DNA of 64,000 bases from JBBRZM01 sp963813635 (GTDB taxonomy: Bacteria; Actinomycetota; Acidimicrobiia; IMCC26256; JBBRZM01). The position numbers and the translations under genes are program-made. The notes below the pieces were generated by a model, which had not been told where the DNA came from, ran no database searches, and saw only the letters and a program-made list of their open reading frames with translations. This document shows positions 1-8,265 of the stretch, one piece after another. The stretch covers positions 868,001 through 932,000 of the forward strand of contig CAWEZO010000002.1 of the NCBI GenBank assembly GCA_963813635.1, read 5' to 3'. Each line of letters starts with the position of its first letter. The first letter of the stretch is position 1.

Positions 1-545
1 GGATGCACGAACGTGGACTCGACACGACCCACGTTGACTGCGTTGTAGGTCTGCGCCGGCTTGCTGCTGCGGAGCTGTGCGTACCCCACGAGCGCGGGCA
101 CGATGAACGACGCAAACGTCGCGATCAACAGTGGCTTGATGCGCTCCGGGTGCACCGCGAAGATCTGCTCGAGCACCGCGAGCATCACCGCGATCGACAG
201 CAGCTTCGACGCGGACGTGAGGCTCGCCTTCGGCATTGCCGCCCCGATCGACGATACGACGGCGACGCCACCGAAGATGAGCAACGCCAGACTCGAGCGA
301 GAGAGCTTCGTCCACGTGCCAGACCGGTATTGCACGACCAGCCAGGCAATCGCGGCGAGCAGGAACACGCCACCCACGATCGTGCCCGGTTCGATCCCGC
401 CGCCGGTCGCCACCTTCGGTGTGAGCGCATCGAGCGTGGGGCGTATCGCGAACAGCGCAAGCAACATCCACCAGAACCGGTTGACCGCCAGCCACGCGAA
501 GGCAATCCCGCCCACAGCGCTCACGACGAGCTCGATGGTCTTCAT
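1..545 (-). CDS. O-antigen ligase/polymerase-like membrane protein, 5' part only
   Basis: Read on the minus strand from an ATG at 545, the frame stays open to the left edge of the window, so only the N-terminal ~181 residues are present. Several hydrophobic helices can be seen (WLAVNRFWWMLLALFAIRP, IVGGVFLLAAIAWLVV, LALLIFGGVAVVSSIGAA). The 'FAIRPTLDAL' stretch is typical of actinobacterial O-antigen ligase family proteins, which join or polymerise lipid-linked glycans at the membrane. The frame is also open and coding-like for about 25 codons upstream of 545 (…GVADAVVGIVAIARTLGN…), so the true start may be a non-ATG codon further upstream or lie behind an indel. The divergent Wzz-like gene begins ~200 bp away, which supports a polysaccharide-assembly role. 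The family is inferred from hydrophobic pattern and context only. Confidence 0.55.
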   Translation of the reverse strand, partial: MKTIELVVSAVGGIAFAWLAVNRFWWMLLALFAIRPTLDALTPKVATGGGIEPGTIVGGVFLLAAIAWLVVQYRSGTWTKLSRSSLALLIFGGVAVVSSIGAAMPKASLTSASKLLSIAVMLAVLEQIFAVHPERIKPLLIATFASFIVPALVGYAQLRSSKPAQTYNAVNVGRVESTFVH

Positions 546-747
546 CGCGATGTTGCCGGCGCCGGCTCGATTGCCGAGCGTGCGCGCGATCGCGACGATG
601 CCGACGACGGCGTCAGCGACGCCCTCGGAGCGTGCCGAGCTCCAGCTGTGGCTCGGACAGGCAGTCGCGGACGCGCGGGGGGGTCCGATTCGCGCACAGA
701 GTGATGGTAGCCTGTTGTTTCCGCTGCCGACCTCGCGAGTGACCCTG

Positions 748-1684
748 ATGGAGATCGCTTCATTCTTCCGACTCTCATGGCGCCGAGTGATTCCCGTCGT
801 CGTGGCCGCCGTGGTCGCGGCCGCGGCAGCCGGCGCCCTCGTCGCTCGACAGCCGGTCGTGTACCAGGCAAGAACGGTCGTGCTGCCGGCGCAGATGTTC
901 GCCCCCGGCATTGCGGACTATCAGATTCCGCCGCTCGCGAGCCAGTTCGTGGCAACCGTCGATGCGCCCGCGGTCGTCAACGAGGCAGCGAAGGCGAGCG
1001 GCGAGTCGGCGGGCGCGATTGCTGGCGGGATCAAGACCGCCACCGTGGGCGACGGCCCGAATGTTTCGGTCACGTATTCCGCAACGGACGCCAAGGCCGC
1101 GCAGACCGTCGTACTGGTCGTCGCGCGATGCTGCGCTCGCGCAGCTTGCCCAGCACAACCTCAACACCGCCCGCCAATACCTCGCCCAGTCCCAGCGCGC
1201 CCAGACGGATGCCAACACGAACCTCGCGAAGTTCCAGTCCGCGAACGGCGTCCCGCCGAGCGCGCCCACGAACGGCGGCGCTGACCTCAACAATTCGCTT
1301 CGCACGCGGTACAACGCACTGCTTCACGAGGTCGATCGCACTACCAAGGCGATCGACGACGCCGAGGGTCGGATCAGCGACGCGCAACTCCAGGTGCAGG
1401 TCGCGGCGGGAGACAGCGCCGTATCCGCCCGGGGCGCGGGGGCGACGCCGAACAGGACCAAGGCCTTGCGTGCTGCGGTCTCGGCCGGCGTCGTGGTCGC
1501 GATGCTGGGCATCGTGATCCTGCTTCTGCAAGACCTGCGCCGACAACGACGCAAGTCGCTCATAGTCCGCTCGCCCGACGCGACCGCACCCCAGACGCGG
1601 CAGCCCGCCGTGCGACAGCCCACCGCCGCGCCGCAGCCGCGGCCGGCGAAACCGCCGCGGCGCCGCTCTGCCCGCAGCACCTGA
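748..1684 (+). CDS. Wzz-like polysaccharide chain-length/co-polymerase protein (frameshifted)
   Basis: This is a membrane protein of the chain-length-determinant type. It has an N-terminal transmembrane helix after a short cytoplasmic start (RRVIPVVVAAVVAAAAAGAL, residues ~13-32), a periplasmic part with a coiled-coil-like stretch (QLAQHNLNTARQYLAQSQRA), a C-terminal helix (AAVSAGVVVAMLGIVILLL) and a basic, proline-rich cytoplasmic tail. Such proteins set glycan chain length with a Wzy/Wzx system. The frame changes at about 1128-1132 (…AQTVVLVVA / DAALAQLAQ…); removing one base restores one open frame of ~311 residues. The start is ATG 748; GTG 739 is also possible. The stop codon abuts the next gene's GTG, suggesting co-transcription with the WecG-type transferase. 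The frameshift is more likely a sequence error than inactivation. Confidence 0.65.
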
Positions 1685-2564
1685 GTGGTCGACGAATCAC
1701 GCCGCACTCCGGCGATGCCGACGCCGCGCGAGATTGGCGGCGTGCCGGTCCCTCGAATCGTGCTCGGGGGCATGCCGGTCGATCTCATCGACGACACGGC
1801 CCTCGACAAGCTGTTGCAAGCGACGCTCACAAGCGACGCAACAGCTCCGCTCCTCGTCGCATCCGCGAACCTCAACAAGGTGCATCAGTTCGGCGCAGGG
1901 CGGCCTGACGAAGGATTCTTCACCCGTTCACGCCACGCCGACCGTTGGCTCGTCATGCTGGATGGCGCGCCATTGGTGCGGCAAGCGCGACGCCTCACGC
2001 ATCGCGACTGGCCGCGCCTTGCCGGCGCCGACCTCCTGCCCGAGCTCCTCACACGATGCGAGCAGCATGCAGCTCGAGTCGGATTTCTCGGTGGATGGCC
2101 GTCGACACACGCGCGCCTACGCGCCGCGATCGCGCAACGCTGGCCCGCGCTCGAGATCGCAGGAATGTGGGCACCGACGCCCGCCGATATCGCCGCCGAC
2201 ACGCCCGCACTTGCAGAATCGGTGCGTGACGCTCGTACCGACGTGCTTCTCGTGTCGCTCAATCCAAACGGCGAGCGGTGGCTCGACCGATGGTCCGACG
2301 CGGCAGGCATTCGTCTCGGAGCCGAATGGGGCGCGGCAGCCGAGTTTCTCGTCGCGGACCGGAAGCGTGCGCCCGCGATGGTGCAGCGGCTCGGTGTCGA
2401 GTGGGCCTGGCGCCTGGCGAGTGAGCCTCGCCGGCTTCGCGCGGCGCTATCTCATCGACGGTCCACCGTCGTACTGGCTCGTGCGTCGCGCGTCCTACGA
2501 CCCGGCGGTCAGTACCACGGTTCCCACCGGTCGTACGCGCCGTCGAGTGCCGCCCGGAAGATGA
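1685..2564 (+). CDS. WecG/TagA/CpsF-family glycosyltransferase (frameshifted near the C-terminus)
   Basis: GT26-family enzymes transfer a sugar such as an N-acetylmannosamine-type residue to a lipid-linked acceptor on the cytoplasmic membrane face. Family signs in order are the 'VPVPRIVLGGMPVDLID' opening, 'LLVASANLNKVHQF' (the usual place of the TANA/HxxN motif), 'WLVMLDGAPLV', 'ADLLPELLTRC', 'RVGFLGGWP', 'DVLLVSLNPNGERWLDRW', and the C-terminal 'GVEWAWRLASEPRRL'. After that point the expected 'ARRYLIDGPPSYW' continues in another frame, so there is a one-base indel near 2438-2445 and the protein likely ends at 2564 (~292 residues). The start is GTG 1685, directly after the Wzz-like stop; ATG 1715 is an alternative. 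The repaired 3' end overlaps the convergent deacetylase by ~56 bp. Confidence 0.75.
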
Positions 2565-3317
2565 GTTGACGGTCGACGCTCGTAATGAACGTACGCGGTT
2601 CGGTATCGGGGGGGCGGAGCTCGTCCGCTTGCGCGTAGACGCGTCGATAACCGGCTCGCGCGCGGCGTCCGCGGCCATCGTCGTCCAGTTCTTCGCGAGA
2701 CCGAATGGGATCGCGAACTCGTCGGCGTCGAGCCCGGTGCGGCGTCGAATCACCTCGCGGGACTCGAACAGCTCACACGCGGCTGCTCGCGCGTCGAGTT
2801 GCCCGAAGTCGGGATGCGTGACCGAATGGCTTCCGATCGTCACGCCCGCCGCCGCGAGCTCTTCGATGTCGCGCCAGTCGAGGAACAGCTCGGGGCCGGA
2901 CTCGTGCTTGCCCTCGGCCCATGCGGACACGACGAAGACCGTCCAAGGGATTCCCAGATCCGCCAGGATCGGCGCAGCATTCGTGGCGGTACTGCGGGTA
3001 CCGTCGTCGAACGTCACGGCGAGGCAGCGCTCACCGTTCGTCGGGTACGGCGACAGTTGATCGGCCGGAAGGAACGTGTACCCCGCGTCGAGCGCGGACT
3101 CGAGTTGCCGGCGGAAATGTGCCGGGCTGACGTCGTTGATGCCCCATTCCGGCGTGCCGACCGAGTGATAGCAGAGGATCCGGTTGCGCGGCGGTGCTCC
3201 GCGGTGGCGCCGGGCGGCGATGAGCTCTCGCTCGAACCGGGCACGCACGGCGACGCTAGTCGACTGGCGAATACCGACAGCACGTGCAACCCTGCCGGCC
3301 ACTGATCGTGCGCTCAT
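2509..3317 (-). CDS. Polysaccharide deacetylase, NodB/CE4 family (frameshifted C-terminus)
   Basis: The CE4 deacetylase fold removes N- or O-acetyl groups from polysaccharides. Visible motifs are 'ILCYHSVG' at the start of the domain, the metal/catalytic motif 1 'AVTFDDGT' (TFDD), motif 2 'TIGSHSVTHPDF' (H-S-x3-H), and 'DEFAIPFGLAKNW' as motif 3. No clear signal peptide is seen, though a basic N-terminus precedes the domain. The frame breaks near 2650-2655; continuing in the adjacent frame gives '…REAGYRRVYAQADEL…' and a stop at 2509, a normal-looking C-terminus of ~269 residues in all. ATG 3317 follows a GTG at 3320 and is preceded by a GGGGAG stretch. It lies convergent with the glycosyltransferase inside the polysaccharide locus and probably modifies that glycan. 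Confidence 0.75.
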
Positions 3318-3404
3318 CACTCCCCCGCTCGCTGGTGCATCGCACCTGCTCAGGGCCCCCGGAGCTAGGTCGGCGGCGCCGACCTTCTTGCCCGCTCACT
3401 CACT

Positions 3405-4511
3405 ATGATACCAAATATCCGATACGCTCAGAAATCCCTGGCACTCCGCCGTGCTCGGCTCGCCTTCCAGCTGTCCCTCTTCGGAGTGACGGTACTCTCA
3501 CTTTTCGTCGCCTGCAGCGGGAACGGCAGCGGATCGAAGCACGCGACGCCACGCTCGCCGGTGAGCTCGAGCACCACCACGACTGCCGTGACGCCGCCCG
3601 CAGTCGTGAGCACCCGCGATCCCGCGCACTGGCCGTTTGATGGTACATCGCCTTGGAACACCCCCATCGGCTTGCAGGCAACGCTCTCGTCGCCCGCCGA
3701 ACCGTGCACGGCCTCGCTGACAACTCGTTCCAGCGAGGCCACGATCTCATCGGCGTTCTCGTCGGTGCAGCCGATCGTGGCGAGCACCTCCGACCCTGAG
3801 ATGCCGGTGCGCGTCAACAGCGAGGTGCGAGCGGTGATTCATGTGCCCGCCGACGCGAAGCCCTCGGATCCACAAGTGAGTCAGAACGGCGACGCCGACT
3901 TGGTCGTGATCGATCCCACGCACCGGTACGCCGACGAGCTCTGGCGCGCCCGGCGCACGCGTGACGGGTGGCAAGGCGACTCATACGTTCGAAGCGACCT
4001 GGAGGGGCCCGGCGTGGGCACCGGCGGGATACGGGCGTACGGCGGGAGCGCGCTCGCAGGCTTGATTCGCGCCGATGAGCTCCGGCGCCGCTCGATCCCC
4101 CACGCGCTCGCGCTCTCGATGCCCCGCGCGCAGCTGCGGCCGGGCCCGGTGTGGCCGGCCATCAGCGATGACCAACCCGATCCCACAATGCCGTACCGCG
4201 GCAACGTACCGATGGGCACGCTGGTCACGTTTCCGCCGTCGGTGGATGTCGGGCAGCTCGGACTCTCGCGCACCGGCCTCACGATCGCCCGTGCATTGCG
4301 CGACTACGGCGCGTACGTCGTCGATGCGTCGGGCACGTTCTCGTTCTACGCCGAGCCGGCCGCGGAGTCGCTCGTGGCGCCCGCGCGCGACGAGATGGCG
4401 AAGATCCGGCCGTTGCTTCGATGTGTGACCGACAACAGCCCCGAGGACATTGGTGGAACGGGCACCCGCCGGGCGCCGGCTGCGCCGCCGCTTGCGATAC
4501 CTGGCGCTTGA
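3405..4511 (+). CDS. Secreted lipoprotein, paralogue 1 of three tandem copies; function unknown
   Basis: I do not recognise a characterised family. The protein has 368 residues, a basic N-terminus, a hydrophobic helix and a lipobox ending in Cys37 (LFVAC), followed by a Ser/Thr-rich linker, so it is likely a membrane-anchored lipoprotein. The mature domain shares ordered motifs with the two downstream paralogues: 'WPFDGTSPWNTPIG', 'ASTSDPEMPV', 'DPTHRYADELWRA', 'GPGVGTGGIRAYGGSA', 'LIRADELRRRSIPHALAL', 'GPVWPAISDD', 'NVPMGTLVTFP', 'ALRDYGAYVVDASGTF' and 'LLRCVTDN'. The many conserved Trp, His, Asp and Gly residues suggest a ligand- or glycan-interacting fold, but no catalytic signature can be named. 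Its position amid exopolysaccharide genes suggests a role at the cell surface. ATG 3405 was chosen as the first start giving a full signal sequence. Confidence 0.75.
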   Translation: MIPNIRYAQKSLALRRARLAFQLSLFGVTVLSLFVACSGNGSGSKHATPRSPVSSSTTTTAVTPPAVVSTRDPAHWPFDGTSPWNTPIGLQATLSSPAEPCTASLTTRSSEATISSAFSSVQPIVASTSDPEMPVRVNSEVRAVIHVPADAKPSDPQVSQNGDADLVVIDPTHRYADELWRARRTRDGWQGDSYVRSDLEGPGVGTGGIRAYGGSALAGLIRADELRRRSIPHALALSMPRAQLRPGPVWPAISDDQPDPTMPYRGNVPMGTLVTFPPSVDVGQLGLSRTGLTIARALRDYGAYVVDASGTFSFYAEPAAESLVAPARDEMAKIRPLLRCVTDNSPEDIGGTGTRRAPAAPPLAIPGA

Positions 4512-4522
4512 GGCTCACGTTG

Positions 4523-4586
4523 CGCGCGGCACGCGCGCCGTTGCGTGCTACGTCGCGCGGCACGCGCGCGCCGTTGCGTGCTACGT
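4523..4586. repeat. Tandem direct repeat (2 x ~31-33 bp) after paralogue 1
   Basis: Two head-to-tail copies (4523-4553 and 4554-4586) share a GC-alternating part and the ending CCGTTGCGTGCTACGT; the second has two extra bases. The GC-alternating part of each unit is self-complementary, so the stretch could fold. It sits 12 bp after the stop of the first secreted paralogue and just before the larger duplicated leader. It may mark the crossover point of the gene duplication or act as a terminator. Confidence 0.7.
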
Positions 4587-4841
4587 GGTTGTTGTGTGAC
4601 GCGGATCATGAGCTGTGGTTGCGTGAACACGCGCAAGACTTTGCGTTCGCATCGCTGCACGGTTTGCATCGAACGGTGCCGGCACCGGTAGGGTGCTCGT
4701 GCAGGCATTGCGGCAGTTCGCCGCGAACCCCCCGATCGAGGAGATCGCTTTGACGCGTCTACTTCACCCCCATCGGCCCGCGCTCCGACGCCTTGCTCGC
4801 GTCGGCGTGTGCCTCACACTGGTCCTCTGCGTCGGCGCCGT
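4586..4841 (+). repeat. Duplicated leader, copy A (promoter-proximal region and signal-peptide start of paralogue 2)
   Basis: About 255 bp here are nearly identical to 6001-6251. The shared block runs from a GTTGTGTGAC motif through the non-coding leader, a GAGGAG ribosome-binding site and the first ~30 codons of the gene. Similarity drops sharply inside the mature domain. The leader and signal peptide are therefore more conserved at DNA level than the protein body, which suggests recent duplication, gene conversion or a conserved regulatory leader. Confidence 0.75.
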
Positions 4842-5856
4842 GTCGGGAACGGTCACCGCGTCAGCGAGCGCGAGCGACGCTGTCGGTGTCGCGGGCGTCC
4901 AGTACACCAACACCAATGTCGGCGTGCAGGACACCAGCTCGCCGTACAATGTCTCGTGGGCCGGCAGCGGCGTCGCCTACCGCACCCGCACACGCAGGGC
5001 CGTCGTCCCCGACGCGGCAGGCGACACCACCACCTCCGCGCCGCCCACAGTCACCGTGAACAACACTCCCGCACCGCCGCCGACCACGGGGTCTCGTGAT
5101 GCCTTCCTCTGGCCCTTCGCGGCCGATTCATGGGTGAACACCCCGGTCGCAGCTACTGCGAACTACGGAACCGCGGCCCCGTTCAACTCGGCGAGCATCA
5201 ACGCCGAAAGCTGGTCGGTCAATGTCGGCCTCGCGGGCGACGGCACCGGCCCCGGCGGTGGAAGCGACGCGCACGTCTGTCTCTGGAACGCAGCGAAGAC
5301 AACGATCCAGGACAACTGGAACTTCTCCGCGTACGTCGCGACCGTCGACGCGAGGGGAGCAGCCGACAAGGGAACGCTTGCGATCAACGTGCCCGCGTGC
5401 GCAGGACTCATCCGCGTCGGGGAAATGAACCAGGGTCGCATCCCGCACGCGCTCGCACTGATCGTCAACCAGACCCTGCTGTCGAACAATATGCAATGGC
5501 CTGCGACTCAGATCGACTCGGACACGTCGGAGCATGTCGCTGGCGGCCTCGTGTACGGAGCGTTGTACGCGATCCCGGCGAACATCGACGTCACACAACT
5601 CGGGCTCACCCCGGGCGGGCTCACACTCGCGCACGCCTTGCAGGATTACGGGGCGGTCATCGCGGACCAGGGCGCCAACAACAGCTTCTACGCGGAAGGC
5701 AAGACCGCCGGCACGAGCGGCCTCGCCGGTGCCCGCGCCGACACCGGCCGTCTCATGCCGCTCCTGCACGAAGTCACGAACAGTACGGCAGCTACGCCCG
5801 GTGGTGGGGTCCCCGGTAGCACGCGCCGTGCAGCGCCCCCGCCTCCGTTCGGGTGA
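4750..5856 (+). CDS. Secreted protein, paralogue 2 of three; function unknown
   Basis: This 368-residue protein starts at TTG 4750, chosen because a GAGGAG ribosome-binding site lies just upstream and because the equivalent codon in paralogue 3 is ATG. It has an N-terminal signal sequence (LARVGVCLTLVLCVGAVSG) but no lipobox Cys, so it is probably released or cell-wall associated rather than lipid-anchored, unlike paralogues 1 and 3. A Thr/Pro-rich linker leads to the family domain: 'FLWPFAADSWVNTPV', 'LIRVGEMNQGRIPHALAL', 'ALQDYGAVIADQGANNSFYAEG' and 'LMPLLHEVTN'. It is the most divergent of the three: the 'DPTHRY' and 'RAYGGSA' motifs are replaced. The signal region is almost identical in DNA to paralogue 3. 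Confidence 0.7.
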   Translation: MTRLLHPHRPALRRLARVGVCLTLVLCVGAVSGTVTASASASDAVGVAGVQYTNTNVGVQDTSSPYNVSWAGSGVAYRTRTRRAVVPDAAGDTTTSAPPTVTVNNTPAPPPTTGSRDAFLWPFAADSWVNTPVAATANYGTAAPFNSASINAESWSVNVGLAGDGTGPGGGSDAHVCLWNAAKTTIQDNWNFSAYVATVDARGAADKGTLAINVPACAGLIRVGEMNQGRIPHALALIVNQTLLSNNMQWPATQIDSDTSEHVAGGLVYGALYAIPANIDVTQLGLTPGGLTLAHALQDYGAVIADQGANNSFYAEGKTAGTSGLAGARADTGRLMPLLHEVTNSTAATPGGGVPGSTRRAAPPPPFG

Positions 5857-6000
5857 TCCGACCGCAATGTTTCCCTGGGTAACTCCGCGTTCGAGACGGG
5901 GGTGCCGCCTGAAATACGGCACGTAGGCGAACCTAACCCGCGCACCGGCTCCCAAGGTCGCGTTCGTGGGTGACATCACCGAGAATCAGTGCGTGCCGCA

Positions 6001-6251
6001 TGGTCGTTGTGTGACCCGATCATGACCTGTGGTTGCGTGAACACGCGCAAAACCTTGCGTTCGCATCGTCTGCACGGTTTGCATCGAACGGTACCGACAC
6101 CGGTAGCGTGACAGTCATTGCGGCAGTTCGCCGCGAACCCCCCGATCGAGGAGCTTGCCCTGATGCGTCTCCTGCATCCCCATCGGCCCGCGCCCCGACA
6201 CCTCGCTCGCGTCAGCGCGTGTCTCATGCTGGTCCTCTGCGTCGGCGCCGT
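6001..6251 (+). repeat. Duplicated leader, copy B (upstream of and into paralogue 3)
   Basis: This is the second copy of the ~255-bp block at 4586-4841, with scattered substitutions and a few small length changes (for example just before the GCATTGCGG/TCATTGCGG segment). It again ends inside the signal-peptide codons. The GAGGAG ribosome-binding site and the region around GTGAACACGCGCAA are kept. Confidence 0.75.
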
Positions 6252-7194
6252 TGCCGGCTGCGACTTGTTCGGCGCTCCCCCGGCATCGCCGCCGGTCGTC
6301 GCACCCGGTACGCGCGACGTTGCACTGTGGCCGTTCGCCACGACCTCGCCGTGGAATGCCCCTCTCGGGTCGCAGGCAACGATGAGCGGTTCCTGGGATG
6401 CGTGCACGGCATCGCTGACCGCGCCCGTCACGGCGGCCATCAATGCGAGGCAGTGGTCGATCGACCCGATCATCGCGACGGCCGCGGACCCGCTTATAGC
6501 GATCTTCGTCAACGGCGTGTACAAGACCACTATTAACATTCCGAGCGACGGGCGCCCCTCCGACCCCCAGGTGAGCCAAGACGGCGACGCACACATGGTG
6601 GTGATCGACCCGACGCACCGTTACGCCACCGAGCTCTGGCGCGCGCAACCCGCGTTCGGCGGGTGGGAAGCCGACTCGTACGTTCACACCGACCTGTACG
6701 GCCCCGGCGTCGGACACGGCGGCGTTCGTGCGTACGGTGGGAGCGCGGTGGGCGGACTGATCCGAGCGAATGAGCTCGCCGCCGGCAACATCCCGCACGC
6801 GCTCGCCCTCGCGCTCACCGCCGGGCAGATGCGCCACGGACCGGTCTGGCCCGCGAGCGCCGACGACTCCTACAGCTGGTACGGAGGCAGCGTGCCGATG
6901 GGATCACTCGTCGCGCTTCCGCGCTCGCTCAACGTCGACGCGCTCGGGTTCTCTCCGGCAACGGCCGCGATCGCGCATGCGCTGCAGAACTATGGCGCCT
7001 ACGTCGTCGACGTTTCTGCGAACTTCACGCTCTTCGCCGAACCGTCGGCCAACCCGTTCATCGGCGCCGCGCGCAACGACTTGGCACAACTGCGAGCACT
7101 GCTCACCTGTGTTACCGATAACGGGCCCGACAGTGTGGGCGGCGCCGGTGCCCCGAGCGTGCCGCTTGCGCCACCGATCGCGACCGCGCCTTAG
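6163..7194 (+). CDS. Secreted lipoprotein, paralogue 3 of three; function unknown
   Basis: The protein has 343 residues. ATG 6163 is preceded by GAGGAG at 6148-6153 and gives a clean lipoprotein signal (RHLARVSACLMLVLCVGAVAGC, lipobox VAGC, Cys33). The mature part matches paralogue 1 closely: 'LWPFATTSPWNAPLG', 'DPTHRYATELWRA', 'GPGVGHGGVRAYGGSA', 'GLIRANELAAGNIPHALAL', 'GPVWPASADD', 'ALQNYGAYVVDVSANF' and 'LLTCVTDNGPDSVGG'. It is therefore the closest relative of the first gene, while its leader is closest to the second, so the array shows mosaic relationships. Function is unknown; surface localisation is supported by the signal, and a link to the polysaccharide is inferred only from the neighbourhood. 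Confidence 0.75.
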   Translation: MRLLHPHRPAPRHLARVSACLMLVLCVGAVAGCDLFGAPPASPPVVAPGTRDVALWPFATTSPWNAPLGSQATMSGSWDACTASLTAPVTAAINARQWSIDPIIATAADPLIAIFVNGVYKTTINIPSDGRPSDPQVSQDGDAHMVVIDPTHRYATELWRAQPAFGGWEADSYVHTDLYGPGVGHGGVRAYGGSAVGGLIRANELAAGNIPHALALALTAGQMRHGPVWPASADDSYSWYGGSVPMGSLVALPRSLNVDALGFSPATAAIAHALQNYGAYVVDVSANFTLFAEPSANPFIGAARNDLAQLRALLTCVTDNGPDSVGGAGAPSVPLAPPIATAP

Positions 7195-7213
7195 CTGCGA
7201 ACGCCTGAACCCT

Positions 7214-8265
7214 TCACCCCCGACCGGCCACGCGTCGAAATCGGCGCGTGAGCCCGGCCCGGGTGGGCCACCGCACGCGCCGGGCGTGCCGCCGCACCGG
7301 GTTGCGCAGTACGAGCGTGTCGCGCGCCCGCGCGCCTGGTGCCGCCATCCCGTCGGATCGACTTTCTGGTAGCAGTGCGTGAAGCCGTCGAGCACGGCGC
7401 GCGGCTCGAACCCGGCGTGCTGCACCGTCCATCGCAGGACGAGGTCGTCGTCGTAGAGGTGCCACGCGTTCTCGTCGCTGGGCGGTCGCACGTCGAAATT
7501 CGCGAAGAGCCATCCGCCGGGCCGTAACGCGCGGTGCAGGTCGCGAGCGGTTTCCCCGAGGTCGGGCACGTGCACGAGCGTGTCGAGTGCCGTGATCACG
7601 TCATAGTGCTCCGTCTCGAGCTCGGCCGACACCAGGTCGAGATACGACGCCGCATCGCCACGACGGTCGAGTCGGAAGCGCGCGAAATCGAGGAGCGGCT
7701 TGGAGATATCTGCGAGCGCGGTCTCGTAGCCGAGACGACCGAAGAGCTGCGACGTGGCCCCCGCGCCGGAACCGAAGTCGAGGTGACGTCCACCGGTTCG
7801 GCCGGTCGTCCGCAGGAAACGCGCCACCATCACGCTCGTCGGTATCGCGTAGCCCTCTGTCTGCAGGTAGCAGTACCACGCAAGGTCGAACGACCAGGAC
7901 GTGAGCGATCGATAGAAGTCGAGCAGCCCTTCGGGAGAGCTGCGATCACCCGCCTGCCACTCGGCAACGCTGCTGTCCTCCCAGTGCAAGCAGCGGCGAA
8001 GGCACTCCTCGGGTGGGAGGTCGAAGAACGTGCTCAGGTCGTCGAGCACTCCGGCCCGGACGTCGCGGTCGTCGATACGCAGTGCTTCGCGAAAACGCTC
8101 CATCTCGCGGCTCGCGAATGCGTCACGACGGGCCGGGCCCCACGCGCTTCGATCCTCGCGCGCCTCCCCGGGATCCAGTGGATCCACATGTTGGCCCTGC
8201 TTCAGTGCGGGTTGCTTCAAGACAACCTGCGCGAGCGAACGGAGTTTCGGTGCCTGCATGGTCAC
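7214..8265 (-). CDS. Class I SAM-dependent methyltransferase of the polysaccharide locus (frameshifted C-terminus)
   Basis: The N-terminal ~140 residues are a family-specific extension ('LSTFFDLPPEECLRRCLHWEDSSVAEW'). The Rossmann methyltransferase domain follows, with motif I 'RHLDFGSGAGATSQLFG', an acidic residue after strand 2 ('ALADISKPLLDFA'), 'YDVITALDTLVHV' (motif IV region) and 'LRPGGWLFANFDV' (motif V). It probably methylates a glycan or polyprenyl-linked precursor; substrate unknown. The frame changes near 7320-7330; the alternative frame gives '…RARDTLVLRNPVRRHARR…' and a stop at 7214, ~350 residues in total. GTG 8265 follows directly after the sugar transferase stop codon; ATG 8259 is also possible. 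Immediate adjacency indicates one operon with the sugar transferase. Confidence 0.72.

Noticed and set aside
5128..5979. A 283-codon frame antisense to paralogue 2
   Set aside because: It overlaps a gene with signal peptide and conserved family motifs and has no domain of its own.
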